Assembly: GCA_034519515.1 (NCBI GenBank)
Contig: JAXHOK010000051.1
Coordinates: 122,599-186,598, forward strand
Reading direction: 5' to 3'
DNA: 64,000 nt
From: Arcicella sp034519515
GTDB lineage: Bacteria; Bacteroidota; Bacteroidia; Cytophagales; Spirosomataceae
Shown: in pieces, positions 26,894-35,568 of the stretch
How positions within the stretch are numbered: the first letter of the stretch is position 1
How the letters are laid out: each line of letters starts with the position of its first letter
Notes under the pieces: generated by a model
Told to the model about the DNA's origin: nothing
What the model saw: only the letters and a program-made list of their open reading frames with translations
Databases searched by the model: none
Program-made: the position numbers and the translations under genes

Positions 26894-28225
26894 TCAATGC
26901 CCTCCGCCACTCATTACAACCTCTTGATTATCAGCCATTTTTCCTGATTTCATCAACAAAGTTGCTCCTGCGGCAATTAGTAAAAGTACGCCCGCAAAAG
27001 TGATGGCTTTTCCTGGGTCATTATCCAAAAATTCTCTGAGAATATACCCAAAAGTAAGCGTCTGAATCAACATTGGAATCACAATCATCATGTTGATAAT
27101 ACCCATATAAACGCCATAACGCTCTTTCGGAATCGACCCCACGACCATCAAATAGGGAATCCCCATCATACTCGCCCAACCAATGCCAAAGCCTGTGATG
27201 GCTGGAAATAAGAGATACTTATTTTCAATCATCGGGAAAGCTAAAAAACCTAAACCCGCCAGTACCAAGCAAAACGCATGAACCATTTTTGGCGAATATT
27301 TTTTGGCAAAATATACCAAACTAAACGCCACCAAAAACATCACGATATTATACCAACCATTAACCAAACCCGTCCAGCTAACTGCCTCATTATAAAGGGG
27401 ATTGTCTTGATAAGTGGTAGTTTTATAGACCGATTGAGCAATACTTTTTGAAGAATTTTGCCAATAACAAAACAAGGCATACCACTGAAAAAGATATACC
27501 AAAGCCAGTTGCCACATCACCGAAGGCATATCTTTGATGGCTTTTGAAATATCAATAAAAGGTGAAAAAATATTGAGTGGCGTTGCTTTCATTTCTTCCA
27601 ATTCTTCGTGCGTTGGTGGAATTTCAGCCGTAGTTTTCATACTCCACCACACTGAACCAATCGAACAAACCGCCCCCAAAAAGAAGGAAGCATACACCCA
27701 TGTAGGCAATGAACCCGTTTTTCCCAAGAAAATTAAAGGAAAAATAAAGAGCGAAAGATTGACCAAAGTTTGCCCCAAACCTGTGAAAAAACTTTGTGCC
27801 TGAAAACCCGTGGGCTGTTGCGAAGCATCTAATTTATCAGCAATAAAGGCTCTATAAGGCTCCATAGCGGTATTGTTACCCACATCCAAAATCCACAAAA
27901 GACTTGCCGCCATCCATAAAGCACTACTGAACGGGTAAACCAAAAGTGCCAAACTGCACATTAAAGCCCCCACAAAAAAGTAGGGTTTTCTTCTACCAAA
28001 ACGTGGCGACCAAGTTTTATCAGACATTGCCCCAATGATGGGTTGAATGAGCAGACCAGTCATCGGTCCAGCTAAATTGAGAAGGGGAATTTCATCGGGA
28101 CTTGCTCCCAAAAAATCATAAATAGGGTTTACGGCACTTTGTTGAAGACCAAAACTATACTGAATCCCAAAAAATCCAACGTTCATATTGATGATTTGGG
28201 AGAAGGTCAAACGGGGTTTTATCAT
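26894..28225 (-). CDS. MFS transporter, SLC45/GPH-type sugar carrier
   Basis: A 443-residue inner-membrane carrier with 12 predicted membrane segments. The N-terminus (FSQIINMNVGFFGIQYSFGL, then NPIYDFLGASPDEIP and the loop GAMSDKTWSPRFGRRKPYFF) matches the SLC45 / maltose-sucrose symporter type: a long first-half loop with SDKxWxxRFGRRKPY. It is likely a disaccharide:H+ symporter. It lies directly after the SusCD/FG-GAP island on the opposite strand, so it may carry the same sugar across the inner membrane; that link is inference. Only a repeat hairpin separates it from the ATPase gene upstream. Confidence 0.85.
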   Translation of the reverse strand: MIKPRLTFSQIINMNVGFFGIQYSFGLQQSAVNPIYDFLGASPDEIPLLNLAGPMTGLLIQPIIGAMSDKTWSPRFGRRKPYFFVGALMCSLALLVYPFSSALWMAASLLWILDVGNNTAMEPYRAFIADKLDASQQPTGFQAQSFFTGLGQTLVNLSLFIFPLIFLGKTGSLPTWVYASFFLGAVCSIGSVWWSMKTTAEIPPTHEELEEMKATPLNIFSPFIDISKAIKDMPSVMWQLALVYLFQWYALFCYWQNSSKSIAQSVYKTTTYQDNPLYNEAVSWTGLVNGWYNIVMFLVAFSLVYFAKKYSPKMVHAFCLVLAGLGFLAFPMIENKYLLFPAITGFGIGWASMMGIPYLMVVGSIPKERYGVYMGIINMMIVIPMLIQTLTFGYILREFLDNDPGKAITFAGVLLLIAAGATLLMKSGKMADNQEVVMSGGGH

Positions 28226-28258
28226 TGATTTTGATTATAAAAATGGTTGGTTATGAAG

Positions 28259-28334
28259 GTTTTAGGTAATAGGTTTTAGGTGTTAGTGAATGCTTCAACT
28301 AACACCTAAAACCTATCATCTAAAACCTATTACA
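28259..28334. repeat. Inverted repeat of GGTTTTAGGTGTTAG type
   Basis: AGGTTTTAGGTGTTAG and CTAACACCTAAAACCT face each other around a 12-base loop, with a second, less exact pair (TTTTAGGTAATAGG / CCTATTAC) outside. The same unit appears singly near 41135-41155 (CCTAACCCCTAAAACCTAAT) and 58518-58548. Common intergenic repeat. Confidence 0.65.
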
Positions 28335-28382
28335 CAATATTACTTAATTTCTTTAATTTATGAAGAAAAAATGTGATTATAG

Positions 28383-29807
28383 CTATATAAAAAGATCTTC
28401 CAATACTACTTCATTTTGAACCCAGCGTAGTTTATATTCATTCATTTTGAACCCAGCTACACTTATTGCGGTGAAAAATATAGTCTTTTTCGTTTTTGTT
28501 TTCTCCTTAAATATCAAGATTTTATGTTGAATAGAGTCAGCATATTTTTTATCAATAATAAATTCAGACTCTGAAAATTTAATCTCGCAAAGATTTATGC
28601 AATTATCATTTCGATTAATGAGTAGGTCAATTTGTGTTCCGCCATTATCTTTATCTGTATCTCGCCATGAAGATTCTTCGGTATAAATTCCTGAAATACC
28701 GAGTGCTTTTTTAATTTCTTTGGTATGTTTTTGACAGACAGATTCAAACGAAAAGCCACTCCAACTTCTATACGAAGGTGTATTTTGAATGAGACCCCAA
28801 GATTGCTTACTTTTTTGGTTTTCTATAAATTTCAAATAGAATAAAGAATACTCATCCACTAATTTATAAAGGGTATTTTTTTGATTCATTCCAAAAGATG
28901 AATACCCCGTAATAAACCCCGACTCTTCAAGTTCTTCGATAATTTGCGTGATGGTTCCTCCTGATGATATTTTAAGGTTTTCGATAATTTCATGTCGGGT
29001 TAGACCGATTCTTTTTTTCGCTAATTCTCGTACAATTTGAGTATGGATTTCGTAGTTACTAAAAAGAGACATAAACAGATTTTTAAACTCATCAATCAGC
29101 AATCCGTCTTTCGTAAAACACACTCTATCAACGAGCTGAACAACACTTTCGCCTTTTTTTACTTCCTTCAAATAGTGTGGAATCCCCCCAAAAGTCATAT
29201 ATAATTGTGTAATCAGGAATTTATCTAAGATGATATTTTTGCTCAATAAATATTGCTCTGTTTCCTTCAAACTAAATGGTAAAAGCCTAATTTTTTTAGT
29301 TACTCGATTATGCAAGCCACCCTTATTTCGTATCACTTTACGAATCATCCATGATGCTGCCGAACCGCAAATAACAACTTTTAGATTACTTTTTTTTGAA
29401 GCCCAATCATTCCAAAAATATTCAAAACAAGACAGGAAATTAGACTTTGGGTAGTCAATCCAAGGGAATTCATCAAAGAAAATTATACCTTTTTGTTGTT
29501 CAATTAGAGGAGTAAGATATACTTTCAATTTGTTGAAGGCTTCTGTCCAATTTAACGGAACTATACTGGGAAAAGTAGATTGAGAAAATTCGTCAATCTT
29601 GGTACTAAAATTTTGCAATTGGTCTTTTGTTTTGGTATCGAATTGCCCCGAGAATTCAAAAATCATTTCACGTTCAAAGAATTGCCTGATTAGAAATGTC
29701 TTACCTACTCTTCTCCTTCCATAAATAGCAATCAATTCTGGTTCGTCAGAAAAGAGAACTTCCTGAAGAATATTTTTCTCAATTTCTCTACCTATAATTT
29801 CTTTCAT
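28383..29807 (-). CDS. AAA ATPase with PD-(D/E)xK-type C-terminus (DUF234 family)
   Basis: A 474-residue ATP-binding protein of the archaeal-type ATPase/DUF234 group. Walker A is AIYGRRRVGKTFL, Walker B is GIIFFDEFPWID, and CGSAASWM is a sensor-1 like motif. A winged-helix part follows (GLTRHEIIENLKISSGG). The C-terminus has a PD-(D/E)xK-type site: GTQIDLLI then INLCEIKFSE. The cellular role of this family is not established. The ATG at 29807 (MKEIIGREIEKNILQ) is the natural start; a longer frame reads into three palindromic repeats upstream and is rejected. Confidence 0.85.
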   Translation of the reverse strand: MKEIIGREIEKNILQEVLFSDEPELIAIYGRRRVGKTFLIRQFFEREMIFEFSGQFDTKTKDQLQNFSTKIDEFSQSTFPSIVPLNWTEAFNKLKVYLTPLIEQQKGIIFFDEFPWIDYPKSNFLSCFEYFWNDWASKKSNLKVVICGSAASWMIRKVIRNKGGLHNRVTKKIRLLPFSLKETEQYLLSKNIILDKFLITQLYMTFGGIPHYLKEVKKGESVVQLVDRVCFTKDGLLIDEFKNLFMSLFSNYEIHTQIVRELAKKRIGLTRHEIIENLKISSGGTITQIIEELEESGFITGYSSFGMNQKNTLYKLVDEYSLFYLKFIENQKSKQSWGLIQNTPSYRSWSGFSFESVCQKHTKEIKKALGISGIYTEESSWRDTDKDNGGTQIDLLINRNDNCINLCEIKFSESEFIIDKKYADSIQHKILIFKEKTKTKKTIFFTAISVAGFKMNEYKLRWVQNEVVLEDLFI

Positions 29808-29830
29808 GTTGGTATTATCTTGAAATTTAT

Positions 29831-29980
29831 GAGGTTTTGGCTGAGTATTAAATTTTATACTCAGCCAAAACCTGAGTAAATATAACACTTTTGGCTGAGT
29901 ATTTAAATTTATACTCAGCCAAAAATACAAAAATATAATACTTTTGGCTGACAATTAAAATTTATAACCAGCCAAAAACA
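29831..29980. repeat. Three tandem 53-54 bp palindromic units upstream of the ATPase gene
   Basis: TTTTGGCTG starts at 29835, 29889 and 29942. Each unit is itself an inverted repeat of the form TTTTGGCTGAGTAT ... ATACTCAGCCAAAA (third unit more diverged: GGCTGACAATT ... AACCAGCC). The array starts just 24 bases before the ATPase start codon, so it covers the likely promoter and leader of that gene. Confidence 0.85.
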
Positions 29981-30080
29981 TAGCACGGAAGTCTGTTCCG
30001 TGAAGTGAACTCCAACGCACGGGAAAGATTCGGGCTGGGTAAGTCCCGTGGTACGTGAAAAAAAATCCTTAACTTGCAAT

Positions 30081-31466
30081 ATGCTACTTTTAACCCTTCT
30101 CTTTTCGTTTTTCACACAAAATCAGCCACTTCAAACGGCTGATTCTTTACTGATTATTCAGCAAATCAATATTTCGGGAAATCACAAAACCAAAGAAAAT
30201 ATTATTCTTCGGGAATTGGATTTTGTGCTGGGAGATTCTATCAAAAAAACGGATATTGAAAAACGAATTGACCTAAATAAAAGGAAATTAGTCAATACAA
30301 ATTTATTTATTACCGTTGAGATGAACTGTATTCAAAATTCTGATAATCAGATAGTTATCAACATAAAACTCTTGGAACAATGGTATATTTTGGGCTATCC
30401 GATTTTCCAGATTGCGGATAGAAATTATGCTGAGTGGTTTCAACGAGGGGCAGATTTCAACAGAACTACTTACGGTTTAGACTTAATTCATAGCAATTTC
30501 AGAGGGCGAGCCGAGCGAATCATTCTGCGTCTTGAATCGGGTTTTACCCAGCGGATTGATGTGGGTTACAGAGTGCCGTATATTGACAAAGCCATGAAAA
30601 CGGGTGCGGGTTTCAGTATGTCTTACATTACCAATAAAACGCTGGCTTTCAGGAGTTTGAATGATACTTTAAATTTTATCAGAAATGCTGATGAGATTCT
30701 ACGCAGACGCTTTTCGGGAGCTATTTTTTTAAGAAAAAGATACCATTTTTACGATAATCATACGCTTGAATTACGGTATAACAATAATTCAATTGCTGAT
30801 ACAATTAGTAAGTTGAATCCTGATTATTTTTTGAATAATCGGACGAGTCAGAAGTTTTTTCAGTTGAGTTATTATTTCAATTATGATTTTAGAGACAACG
30901 TTGCCTATCCCCTGCGTGGAAAACGTTACGATCTGTTAATCAACAAGTTAGGAATCTTACCGAACGATGATATAAATCAACTGGAATTCACAGGCGGGGC
31001 TTCGTGGTTTAAACCTTTGAGCAAAAAACTATTTTACGCACTGAACCTACGAGCTAAAGTTTCTTTCCCAGAAAAACAACCTTTTAATAATCTTCGAGGC
31101 TTGGGATATTTCTCAGATTTAGTGCGAGGATATGAATTATACGTGGTTGATGGTAGTGCATTTATATTGGCAAGAAATACATTGAGGTATCAATTGATAA
31201 ACAGTAAAATCAATCTTAAATTCTTGAAAATCAAGCAATTCAATCAAATCCCAATTGGTATTTATCCCAATGTTTTTGCGGATTTTGGTTACGCACGAAA
31301 TATATTTAGTGAAAATAATAAAAGTAAATTAGCCAATAAGTCAATTTTTGGTGGAGGCTTCGGGCTTGATTTTGTAACATACTATAACTTGGTAGTAAGA
31401 TTTAGTTATGTTGCGAATGACCGAAAAGAAAGGAATATAGTATTTTCAATAGGAAGAGAGTTTTGA
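30081..31466 (+). CDS. BamA/Omp85-like outer-membrane protein with POTRA domain
   Basis: A 461-residue protein. The ATG at 30081 gives a good signal peptide (LLLTLLFSFFTQNQP). A single POTRA domain follows (IQQINISGNHKTKENIILRE, then LVNTNLFITVEM), and after it a 16-strand-type barrel ending in a C-terminal Phe (SIGREF) with Omp85 patterns: NLRGLGYFSDLVRGYELYVV, NTLRYQL and VFADFGYA. It is shorter than BamA (about 800 residues, five POTRA) and closer to the small D15/ShlB-like surface-antigen proteins. It may insert a particular outer-membrane client. No partner gene is adjacent. Confidence 0.82.
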   Translation: MLLLTLLFSFFTQNQPLQTADSLLIIQQINISGNHKTKENIILRELDFVLGDSIKKTDIEKRIDLNKRKLVNTNLFITVEMNCIQNSDNQIVINIKLLEQWYILGYPIFQIADRNYAEWFQRGADFNRTTYGLDLIHSNFRGRAERIILRLESGFTQRIDVGYRVPYIDKAMKTGAGFSMSYITNKTLAFRSLNDTLNFIRNADEILRRRFSGAIFLRKRYHFYDNHTLELRYNNNSIADTISKLNPDYFLNNRTSQKFFQLSYYFNYDFRDNVAYPLRGKRYDLLINKLGILPNDDINQLEFTGGASWFKPLSKKLFYALNLRAKVSFPEKQPFNNLRGLGYFSDLVRGYELYVVDGSAFILARNTLRYQLINSKINLKFLKIKQFNQIPIGIYPNVFADFGYARNIFSENNKSKLANKSIFGGGFGLDFVTYYNLVVRFSYVANDRKERNIVFSIGREF

Positions 31467-31736
31467 ACAGTTATCAGTAAGCAGTTATCAGTAAACAGTG
31501 AAAAATTGTTTGTAAAAAGGAACTTTCTAAGCAAATTTCTATTTGTTGATAACTGATAAGGGAGCATACAAATTTAAACATACCCACTTGGTATGAACTT
31601 CCCGAAAGTAAAAATAACTTTCGGGAAGTAAATCTTTCGGTAACTTCCCGAAAGTTATTTCTACTTTCGGGAAGTTTAATGGAAGTCATGGGTACTTTAT
31701 TAATTAGATGCTCCCTAACTGATAACTGATAACTGT
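31466..31736. repeat. Repeat cluster: CAGTTATCAGTAA units and ACTTCCCGAAAGT copy B
   Basis: From left to right: AACAGTTATCAGTAAGCAGTTATCAG at 31466-31491 is a short tandem; ATAACTGATAAGGGAGCAT near 31548 pairs with ATGCTCCCTAACTGATAACTG near 31707; inside this inverted pair are four ACTTCCCGAAAGT half-sites (31597-31609, 31617-31629, 31643-31655, 31663-31675). One repeat family is thus nested in another. No gene in the gap. Confidence 0.8.
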
Positions 31737-31738
31737 AA

Positions 31739-32089
31739 TTACCGATAAGAATACGCCCACCAAATCAATAAAAACTGCAAAGGAATCCTTATCCATCTGA
31801 ATATTTTGGGAATTTTATAGAATTTAGCTTCGTCCGTCAGCATATAAATATGAACGGTAAAAAACGAAATTAACATCAAAATAATGCCCCAAGCACCGAC
31901 GGAACGGGTTTGTGGAAATAATAACATTACGCCAAAAATAATTTCAGCCACGCCACTCAACGACACCATCAACTTGTGGGCAGGAATATACGAAGGCATC
32001 ATATAAAGATAAAATTTGGGTTTCACAAAGTGATATACACCCGCTACGATGTAGAGAAACGCCATAAAATATAGCCCGAAATTTTGCAT
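31739..32089 (-). CDS. DoxX-family membrane protein
   Basis: A 116-residue membrane protein with four hydrophobic segments: LYFMAFLYIVAGVYHFVKP, LMVSLSGVAEIIFGVMLL, WGIILMLISFFTVHIYML and IPLQFLLIWWAY. The GVYHF...P..Y and GVAEIIFGV patterns match the DoxX/DoxD-like family (often annotated as membrane protein YphA/DoxX). Role unknown; links to redox or quinone metabolism have been suggested for relatives. The ATG at 32089 is preferred; a longer frame adds 16 non-hydrophobic residues. Confidence 0.8.
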   Translation of the reverse strand: MQNFGLYFMAFLYIVAGVYHFVKPKFYLYMMPSYIPAHKLMVSLSGVAEIIFGVMLLFPQTRSVGAWGIILMLISFFTVHIYMLTDEAKFYKIPKIFRWIRIPLQFLLIWWAYSYR

Positions 32090-32267
32090 AATTATTATTT
32101 TAGATTGACTTATTCGTACTAATTTACAACAATACAAATGAATAGATTACAGTTTAGAAACAATAATTTCAAACGAGGGGTTATGTTGTCAACGTATAGT
32201 AACTTTGTGATTAAGTAATTGGGGCTTTTCCTAATCCCTAATTCCCCAATCCCTAAATACCAAAATA

Positions 32268-32990
32268 ATGACCGTTGTCCCTTATAAAGAACAAGACGCA
32301 TCTAAAAAAGAGCAAGTTGCTCAGATGTTTGATAATGTATCACCCAAATATGATTTTTTGAATCATTTGTTGAGTGGTGGTATTGATATCTTGTGGCGTA
32401 AAAAAGCTATTAGATTATTGAAGAAAGCTGCCCCAAAGACCATATTGGACATTGCCACGGGTACGGGTGACTTTGCTATTGAAGCCTTGTCATTAAAACC
32501 CGACAGAATTGTGGGTGTGGATATTTCGGAAGGAATGTTGAATTTTGGGCGTGAAAAAATCAAGAAACTTGGCATGGAATCTGTCATTGAAATGCAAAAG
32601 GGCGATTCGGAGAAACTGAACTTTTCAGACAATACTTTTGATGCCGTTATCGTTAGTTTTGGAGTACGGAATTTTGAAAACCTCGAAAAAGGATTGACCG
32701 ATATGTTCCGTGTGATGAAATCGGGAGGTACTTGTGTGGTGCTTGAATTTTCAAAACCACAGGCGTTTCCGATGAAGCAGCTTTATAATTTTTATTTCAA
32801 AAATATCCTGCCAACCGTTGGCAAAATCGTCTCTAAGGACACTTCCGCCTATACTTACTTGTATGATTCCGTACAAGCATTTCCAGAAGGGAACGATTTT
32901 ATGAACGTTTTTCACCGTGCAGGGTTTACTCAGACTCAATGTTTACCACTTACTTTTGGCATCAGTACCATTTATGTCGGCAAAAAGTAA
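32268..32990 (+). CDS. ubiE: Demethylmenaquinone methyltransferase
   Basis: A 240-residue SAM-dependent methyltransferase that makes menaquinone from demethylmenaquinone. SAM motif I is TILDIATGTGDFAIEAL near residue 60; other UbiE signatures are QMFDNVSPKYDFLNHLLSGG near the N-terminus, GVDISEGML, FGVRNFENLEKGL and VVLEFSKP. Length is normal. It overlaps or abuts porT (33002), an arrangement conserved in Bacteroidota, and both are probably expressed from one promoter before 32268. Confidence 0.95.
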   Translation: MTVVPYKEQDASKKEQVAQMFDNVSPKYDFLNHLLSGGIDILWRKKAIRLLKKAAPKTILDIATGTGDFAIEALSLKPDRIVGVDISEGMLNFGREKIKKLGMESVIEMQKGDSEKLNFSDNTFDAVIVSFGVRNFENLEKGLTDMFRVMKSGGTCVVLEFSKPQAFPMKQLYNFYFKNILPTVGKIVSKDTSAYTYLYDSVQAFPEGNDFMNVFHRAGFTQTQCLPLTFGISTIYVGKK

Positions 32991-33001
32991 TCACTTTTGT
33001 G

Positions 33002-33700
33002 ATGTTTTTGGGCGTTTTTTTGTTAGGAATTTCGCAAGAAACCCAAGCACAACGGTATGAATATAAGCGAATTTACGATGAATTTTATGATGATAAAATA
33101 GTCCATTTTGGCTTTTTATTTGGCTTCGGTTCATCACGATTCAATGTTTATCACAGTAAAAACTTTGGCTCAGGCACGGCAGCAGACACAGCGGTTACAA
33201 TTGTTTCACCAGGTAACTTTGCTTTTCAAGTGGGTGGTTTGGTCAATTTCAAACTGAATGATAGATTTGATTTCAAAACAGGAATGAACATTGCTTTGTA
33301 CGGGCGTGAGGTTAATTATAGATTTGTAAATTCACCCAATTTTCCAGCGGAGTTACGTGAATCAACTTGGTTAGAAATCCCACTTTTGTTGAAATATAAA
33401 TCACAAAGAAGACAAAACTCAAGGATGTTTGTGGATGCGGGTTTTAAAATTGGAATTGAAGCGAACGTAAGAAAAAATGCCGCTTCCAGCAGAAGATTAG
33501 ATACTCGAACTGGTGATGTTTCTTTGGAATATGGCGTTGGATTTGAGCAATTTTTTAAGTACTTCAAATTTACGCCTGAACTCAGATTCTCTCATGGAAT
33601 CACTAATATGTTTGTAACGCCAACCAACAATAATATATACGCCCGTGATATTCAACGACTTAATGCTCATACGGTTACGTTGTATCTGATGTTTGAGTAG
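33002..33700 (+). CDS. porT: PorT family outer-membrane protein (type IX secretion)
   Basis: A 232-residue outer-membrane beta-barrel protein. The start at ATG 33002, 11 bases after the ubiE stop, gives the signal peptide FLGVFLLGISQETQAQ; a longer frame from 32939 overlaps ubiE. Barrel features include FGFLFGFGSSRFNVYHS, FQVGGLVNFKLNDRFDFKTG, LEIPLLLKYKSQRRQNSRMF and a C-terminal YLMFE. PorT (SprT) is required for type IX secretion and gliding in Bacteroidota, and ubiE-porT is the usual order. The family call rests on context plus barrel pattern. Confidence 0.83.
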   Translation: MFLGVFLLGISQETQAQRYEYKRIYDEFYDDKIVHFGFLFGFGSSRFNVYHSKNFGSGTAADTAVTIVSPGNFAFQVGGLVNFKLNDRFDFKTGMNIALYGREVNYRFVNSPNFPAELRESTWLEIPLLLKYKSQRRQNSRMFVDAGFKIGIEANVRKNAASSRRLDTRTGDVSLEYGVGFEQFFKYFKFTPELRFSHGITNMFVTPTNNNIYARDIQRLNAHTVTLYLMFE

Positions 33701-33726
33701 ATATCAATTTTGAATGATAGAATATC

Positions 33727-33761
33727 AAAAAAGAGTTGAGATTTCTCTCAGCTCTTTTTTT
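33727..33761 (+). terminator. Rho-independent terminator after porT
   Basis: AAAAAAGAGTTGAGA and TCTCAGCTCTTTTTT form a stem around TTTC, 26 bases after the porT stop, ending in a run of T. Confidence 0.85.
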
Positions 33762-33796
33762 GTGTAATTTTGTTCTCATCTTCAACATGATGTAAA

Positions 33797-33827
33797 GGTG
33801 TGGCACGGCTCAGAGCCGTGCCACACC
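33797..33827. repeat. Perfect 15-bp hairpin
   Basis: GGTGTGGCACGGCTC at 33797-33811, one base, then its exact reverse complement at 33813-33827, 49 bases before the NFACT gene. No U-tract follows. One of several unrelated perfect hairpins in the window. Confidence 0.7.
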
Positions 33828-33876
33828 CAACTAAACTCCTAATAGTTTTCAACAATTCAAAACTCAACAATTACCC

Positions 33877-35424
33877 ATGCAAACCAATTATTATTTTCTT
33901 CGTCAATTGTCTAAACGTCTTGAAAAAGAATTGGTTGGAATGGTCTTGGCCGAGTGTTTTTCGCAAGAGAAAGATGAACTTTTATTGGGTTTTTGTAATG
34001 ATGGAAAACAATGGCGAGCCAAGCGGGATTTTTACCTTAAAGCCGTCTTGCATCCAGATTTTGCCTGTCTAAATTTTCCTTCTGATTTCAGAAGAGCAGG
34101 AAAAAATTCGGTTGATTTATTCAAGGAACTCATTGATTTAAAGGTGGTTAGTGTTCGGCAGTTTTTGAATGAAAGAGCTTTTGGAGTCTATTTTGAGAAC
34201 AATTTTGTGTTGTTATTCAAAATGTATGGCAATCGCTCAAACGTGATTTTATTACAAGAAAATAACGTTATTGACCTTCTTCATAACAAATTAGTGGGCG
34301 ATAATAATTTTGACCTCGACACGCTCGACAGACCGCTTGACCAATCCGAAAAAGCCTTTCACGAACACGGTTGGAAAGCCATTTTTCCCACTTTCGGTAA
34401 AGAAATCACACAACATTTACAAAGCCTTACCGCCGTTACTTGGCAAGATATTCAAGCGGTCTTGGCTCAGTTAAATTCTCCTAATTTCTATCTAAAAACG
34501 CAGGATTTTCAGCCTTCCTTGTCCTTGATAAAAGAGGGCGGAGAAATTCAAAAAACGTTTGATAATCCGATTGAAGCGAGTAATAATTTTTATTATGCTT
34601 ATACCCGCATCAACGTTTTTGATAAAGAAAAAGGCATTTTGATTAAATCACTTTTGAAGAAAAAAGCTCGTACTTTGGTCTATATTGAAAAGAATAATCA
34701 GCAATTTACGGGTTTGGATTCGGGTGTGAAACATGATGAAATTGCCAATATCATCATGGCAAATCTGCATGAGATTCCCGAACGAACTGAGGTGATTGAA
34801 TTGTACGACTTTTACAGAGATAAACCACTGAAAGTCAGACTAAAAAAAGATTTATCCCCCCAAAAAAATGCTGAAAATTATTACCGAAAATCAAAGAATG
34901 AGAAGATAGAAATCCAAAAATTGATGGAAAATATTGAAGCCAAAGAACAAGATTTAGCCGATATTGACCAACAAATTCAGACGATTGAAAAGATTGAAAC
35001 CTTGAAAGAATTTAGGAAATATCAGAAAGTGAATTCCTTAGAAACCACGCCAAAAGCCTTAGATACGGTTCAAGATTTATTCAAATATTATCGTTTTGAG
35101 GGCTACGAAATTCTGGTGGGTAGAAATGCCAAGAATAACGACTTACTCACCCAACGCTATGCCCGAAAGGATGATTTGTGGCTACACGCTCGTGACGTGG
35201 CAGGTTCGCACGTGGTGATACGTAAACAAGCAGGTAAAAATTTTCCCGTAACGGTGATTGAACGGGCTGCGAGTTTGGCGGCTTTTTATTCCAAAAGAAA
35301 AAATGATACGCTCTGTCCCGTGATTGTTACACCCAAAAAATTTGTCAGAAAAACCCGTGATTTGGGCGATGGGCAAGTGATTGTGGAGAAGGAAGAGGTT
35401 ATTATGATTGAACCGAGTGCGTAG
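33877..35424 (+). CDS. NFACT family protein (RqcH/Rqc2-like, fibronectin-binding-type)
   Basis: A 515-residue protein with an NFACT-N domain (about 1-190: MQTNYYFLRQLSKRLEKEL, MYGNRSNVILLQENNVID), a middle HhH/coiled-coil part (ENYYRKSKNEKIEIQKLMEN, then long charged helices) and a C-terminal NFACT-R/DUF814 domain (YEILVGRNAKNNDLLTQRYA, DDLWLHARDVAGSHVVIR, AAFYSKRKNDTLCPVIVTPK). RqcH proteins bind stalled 50S subunits and direct C-terminal alanine tailing. The DR motif required in RqcH appears here as ER (FLNERAFGV), if my mental alignment is right. A strong terminator follows. Confidence 0.88.
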   Translation: MQTNYYFLRQLSKRLEKELVGMVLAECFSQEKDELLLGFCNDGKQWRAKRDFYLKAVLHPDFACLNFPSDFRRAGKNSVDLFKELIDLKVVSVRQFLNERAFGVYFENNFVLLFKMYGNRSNVILLQENNVIDLLHNKLVGDNNFDLDTLDRPLDQSEKAFHEHGWKAIFPTFGKEITQHLQSLTAVTWQDIQAVLAQLNSPNFYLKTQDFQPSLSLIKEGGEIQKTFDNPIEASNNFYYAYTRINVFDKEKGILIKSLLKKKARTLVYIEKNNQQFTGLDSGVKHDEIANIIMANLHEIPERTEVIELYDFYRDKPLKVRLKKDLSPQKNAENYYRKSKNEKIEIQKLMENIEAKEQDLADIDQQIQTIEKIETLKEFRKYQKVNSLETTPKALDTVQDLFKYYRFEGYEILVGRNAKNNDLLTQRYARKDDLWLHARDVAGSHVVIRKQAGKNFPVTVIERAASLAAFYSKRKNDTLCPVIVTPKKFVRKTRDLGDGQVIVEKEEVIMIEPSA

Positions 35425-35446
35425 TATTGATTGTAACTACGATAAT

Positions 35447-35482
35447 AAAAAAGGCTTCTGAATAAACTCAGAAGCCTTTTTT
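35447..35482 (+). terminator. Rho-independent terminator after the NFACT gene
   Basis: AAAAAAGGCTTCTGA and TCAGAAGCCTTTTTT form a perfect 15-bp stem with a 6-base loop. Confidence 0.9.
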
Positions 35483-35500
35483 GTATTTCTTTCTCTTAAA

Positions 35501-35564
35501 ACTGAAAAATAAGTTAAATAACTTATAAATTAGTTGTATAACTGAAAAATAAGTTATATATTTG
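35501..35564 (+). promoter_or_regulatory. Promoter and probable BlaI operator of the blaI/M56 pair
   Basis: TTG at 35534-35536 and TATATTTG at 35557-35564, spaced by 20 bp, match the Bacteroidetes -33/-7 consensus (TTTG, TAnnTTTG). ACTGAAAAATAAGTTA occurs at 35501-35516 and again at 35541-35556, between the two promoter boxes; ATAAGTTA-aa-TAACTTAT at 35509-35526 is an inverted repeat. These are good candidates for autorepression sites of the BlaI protein. Only 4 bases separate the -7 box from the start codon, so the transcript may be leaderless. Confidence 0.65.
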
Positions 35565-35568
35565 ACTC

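Noticed and set aside
29808..29954. Longer N-terminus for the AAA ATPase
   Set aside because: The added residues are the translated palindromic repeats; the family start is MKEIIGREIE at 29807.
29831..29980. Regular repeats with ~53-bp period as a CRISPR array
   Set aside because: Only three units, each itself a palindrome, with no variable spacers between conserved repeats.
32939..33001. Longer start for porT inside ubiE
   Set aside because: It would put 21 residues before a good signal peptide; the ATG at 33002 fits better.
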